Shown here: positions 58,901 to 60,000 of the stretch, piece after piece
Position numbering within the stretch: position 1 is the first letter of the stretch
How the letters are laid out: the number at the start of each line of letters is the position of its first letter
Assembly: GCA_030704615.1 (NCBI GenBank)
Contig: CM060733.1
Location: 22,632,001 to 22,692,000 of the forward strand
DNA length: 60,000 bases
Direction: 5' to 3'
From: Takakia lepidozioides
Lineage: Eukaryota; Streptophyta; Takakiopsida; Takakiales; Takakiaceae
The notes under the pieces: model-generated
Databases searched by the model: none
What the model saw: only the letters and a program-made list of their open reading frames with translations
Told to the model about the DNA's origin: nothing
Program-made: the position numbers and the translations under genes

Positions 58901-59319
58901 TGCCCACACTGCAACTGTGCAGGCTGTGCTTGTGCCGGCCTTCTGCCACTCTCTGGGCAATCTCTTTTGACATGGGGTCCTCCACATGTCCAACATATCA
59001 CCCCTGGTTGCTGTTGGCCTGCAAAAGATGCCACGGGCCTCTGCACCTGAGGTCCCCTGTAAGCTCCATGGAACTTGGGCTGGGCAACCTTGCCCCCCTG
59101 ACCACGCTGTTGGGCAGTCCCTTGTGCCTGTGGGCTGACAGCTGTGCCCCGTGCAGGCATGTCCTTGCCAAATCCAATTGTAACAACTCGCTCCTCCACC
59201 ATGTTGAGCTCAATCCGCTCAGCCAGCAGAAACACATCTGCTAATGTGGGTTGGGCTGCTTGTAACAGGTTGCATCTCGCACCCTTCTCTTGAGCTCCTT
59301 GTCCAGAATTCCATACCAA
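55819..59319 (-). CDS. Element M: gag C-terminus, protease and C5 DNA methyltransferase
   Basis: This is one uninterrupted 1166-residue frame. Residues 109-121 and 138-151 are zinc knuckles (CWTCGGPHVKRDC, CGHCGKYGHGDAQC). A basic RGG-rich stretch and a long Ala/Pro-rich linker follow. The aspartic protease motif LLDSGAQPLMLG is at about 469-480. Residues 706-1030 form a C5 cytosine methyltransferase. After it come about 130 residues of uncharged and acidic linker leading to the pol overlap. The first residues are a frame artefact: the true gag N-terminus lies in another frame upstream. The set is a polyprotein that should be cut by the element's protease. Confidence 0.92.
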   Translation of the reverse strand: MVWNSGQGAQEKGARCNLLQAAQPTLADVFLLAERIELNMVEERVVTIGFGKDMPARGTAVSPQAQGTAQQRGQGGKVAQPKFHGAYRGPQVQRPVASFAGQQQPGVICWTCGGPHVKRDCPESGRRPAQAQPAQLQCGHCGKYGHGDAQCYDLHPELRPGQFQGNNGGRGRGGPAQRGRGGRARGAGQGQAPHGQGRGGQGVDQGMANRLQQLEQRLAAMAIAQAVPAPRRDGPPPAPEGGDMGGMGFMCGAALPLEQVESAAAVTRGAARVPEPRGAEVELDPQRGEASRQARLPQSFTLAETVSTPSMAPSSRPTVTEAEVTMPLGRATRAALTPATKASAAGVLLGAATSVCQAPLFSATMIATPGVRPAAVFRLAATLCESGEVTSSSAELVEGIVAEGSSDLRVKTATAAPWQVAAARLTELPARPAIERAMVTPGVVLLDNQGGIFTLSGPAGKKYRPLRVLLDSGAQPLMLGRAAIAGLGLMEADMEPCPFQIQTSLGGSEQARGMTRHQLAIRLQPDHPVDGSVMRAKAIVTDAVSYDVLVGGAVLYPMGFTLDFWEESASYRPGWQSGDGRRAQLPVTFIGGIAAAQRGKMPTLAAFTAAVSWPGELLEGNAHAEDVPPPAEQDDMHGTAELPAMVAHTPLWGTSKDLQQAADGRVQQAWVEAFVPSGEEESAVIAPGPPQLSPLDTTPLVWQRPDEGICLLDLFGGISTGLAAVLQAGVRVRRYLYVERDETARRVSLRHVAQLVQQYPDLLPVSAVRGYQQALPADISLLGAQDLEQVGSIDLIVAGWPCQGHSSAGHGNGLRDSRTGLFWEMVRILRCLQLHQAVSPAYILENVPLMGDSRARVMASVHQVRSWLGSAVLLDAAAVGSRAHRPRLWWTNLMPPALLKRAFDGVQRPAHLTVDGILDTGRQSQRVRHDDRSPLAVVNRVGQPRAALPTLLSFPGSHAFRDGGPGLLWDAQLQQLVEPNADERERAMGFSTGTTAVPSLSEASRRQVLGQAMDLNCLTWIVSLAMAEQRRVRSALPLTVSLPTETVQAASGGEPVRTTRCRHPWHTWEVLEVQRELAAKAAVMDEVGDSSRDEEVLNDEMMGQDEALSLTEQEGVLLKRLQHSNHGTRPLPLSPLDLRLQLRRTIGSLTLDPLSPEERDDVYGGS
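56230..57204 (-). CDS. Methyltransferase domain of element M (DNMT3-like)
   Basis: Enzymes of this family transfer a methyl group from S-adenosylmethionine to cytosine C5 in DNA. Conserved motifs are in canonical order: motif I LLDLFGGISTGLAA (SAM binding, 711-724), motif II YVERD (737-741), motif IV IDLIVAGWPCQ with catalytic Cys802, motif VI YILENVPLM with Glu845, motif VIII SRAHRPRLWWTNL (881-893), a target-recognition region of about 80 residues, motif IX ERERAMGF and motif X RRQVLGQAMDLNCLTWIV. AHRPRLWWTNL and the motif IX-X block resemble DNMT3 more than DNMT1, CMT or bacterial Dcm, and the order is not permuted as in plant DRM. The usual GPPCQ is GWPCQ. All visible catalytic residues are kept. 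Confidence 0.88.
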
Positions 59320-60000
59320 AACTGGATTGCCTGAGCTTCAGTAACCCCTTGGGTCACACTTATCAAGCGCCTCATACGAGTGTACGCCTCTCGCAGGCTC
59401 TCACTGGGTTTGCGCTGGAAGTCTTGCAAACTTCGCAGCTTCTCTGTCCGTACACCTTGGTAGTTCCTCCGCAACTCCTGGAAGAACTCCACCACCGGGT
59501 TGAATCTAGGCACATGTGTTGTAGTCGTGGCAGGAGGAGTAGTAGCACCTTTTGAACTGGTACCACCTACAGAAGTACCAGCACTACTTGCTCCACTACT
59601 AGTGCTGGCAGTGGGAGCTATTGGTACTGATGCAGCTACTGGTCGCGTCGTGCCTCGAGTAATGGAGACGTAGTCAGGTGACCAATACATCCTCCACTCC
59701 TCAATCTCTGCTTCATGTCCTCGCCTGAACTCGTGGTAATCGTCCATCGGCGGGCCTTCCAAATGCTGGAACAGTCCCTTCCACGCCATGAATGGGGTGA
59801 ATAGCTGTGGATTGCGCATCTGCTGCAAATCACACCAGCTGTCGAACTCCTGGATAAAGTCATCCAACTCGATTGTGCCCACAGCTCCAGAGTACCTACG
59901 AGGCCCCTTGGTAGCTCCATACATCTCCTCCATGTCGTCCCACAACAATGGCGAATGAAAGTGCACACCAGTTGATGAAGCCTCCGAGTCTGTGTCTGAC
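59241..60000 (-). CDS. Element M gag, N-terminal part (runs off window)
   Basis: The minus-strand frame is open to the window edge. It includes WDDMEEMYGATKGPRRYSG, LDDFIQEFDSWCDLQQMRN, EEWRMYWSPDYVSITRG, a Ser/Thr/Pro-rich spacer, FNPVVEFFQELRRNYQG, FQRKPSESLREAYTRMRRLI and QFWYGILDKELKRRV: the capsid-type retrotransposon gag domain. It leaves the frame at ATGCAACCTG (about 59,268) where the plus-strand relative has one more base, so a one-base deletion separates it from the next ORF. The true start and 5' LTR lie beyond 60,000. Confidence 0.88.
   Translation of the reverse strand, partial: SDTDSEASSTGVHFHSPLLWDDMEEMYGATKGPRRYSGAVGTIELDDFIQEFDSWCDLQQMRNPQLFTPFMAWKGLFQHLEGPPMDDYHEFRRGHEAEIEEWRMYWSPDYVSITRGTTRPVAASVPIAPTASTSSGASSAGTSVGGTSSKGATTPPATTTTHVPRFNPVVEFFQELRRNYQGVRTEKLRSLQDFQRKPSESLREAYTRMRRLISVTQGVTEAQAIQFWYGILDKELKRRVRDATCYKQPNPH

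Overview
The window looks like nuclear DNA of a land plant, most probably a seedless one (fern, lycophyte or bryophyte). Pointers are a six-exon plastid acyl-ACP thioesterase gene, FANCI-type exons, decayed PLS-type pentatricopeptide (PPR) fragments, LTR retrotransposons primed by initiator tRNA-Met, CACTA and hAT elements, tRNA-derived SINEs, and degenerate TTTAGGG-like repeats. The lineage is an inference; nothing in the sequence names the species.

Layout. 0-14 kb is the gene-bearing part: a PPR relic, a poorly resolved multi-exon locus, FANCI-like exons (minus, 3.5-5.1 kb), a degraded FCP1/HAD phosphatase-like locus (plus, 5.2-5.8 kb), a decayed chromovirus tail (8.3-9.1 kb) and the one gene that looks intact, a FATB-like thioesterase (minus, 10,673-13,114). 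14-28 kb is AT-rich and holds small elements: a palindromic hAT-like element with a SINE in it, two further SINEs, a LINE relic, a Tourist-like MITE and several short tandem arrays.

28-60 kb is a nest of retrotransposons. Chromovirus B1 (28,030-39,180) is broken into two oppositely oriented halves that share the same target-site duplication (TTTAT). It also carries a 3.2 kb CACTA element and a small inverted block in its reverse transcriptase. A degenerate gypsy element on the plus strand (gag-protease, 43.5-46.35 kb) was split by a second chromovirus, B2 (46,355-52,026), which holds a 1.2 kb CACTA element. B2 was in turn split by a minus-strand element, called M here (52,027 to beyond 60,000).

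Element M is the outstanding object. It is a Ty3/gypsy-type element whose gag-protease ORF continues into a complete-looking C5 cytosine DNA methyltransferase domain of DNMT3-like motif order. Its integrase is followed, one frame over, by a C4HC3 PHD finger. It therefore pairs a potential DNA-methylation writer with a potential histone-tail reader. This copy has single-base frame breaks in gag and before the PHD finger, but the methyltransferase reading frame itself is uninterrupted.
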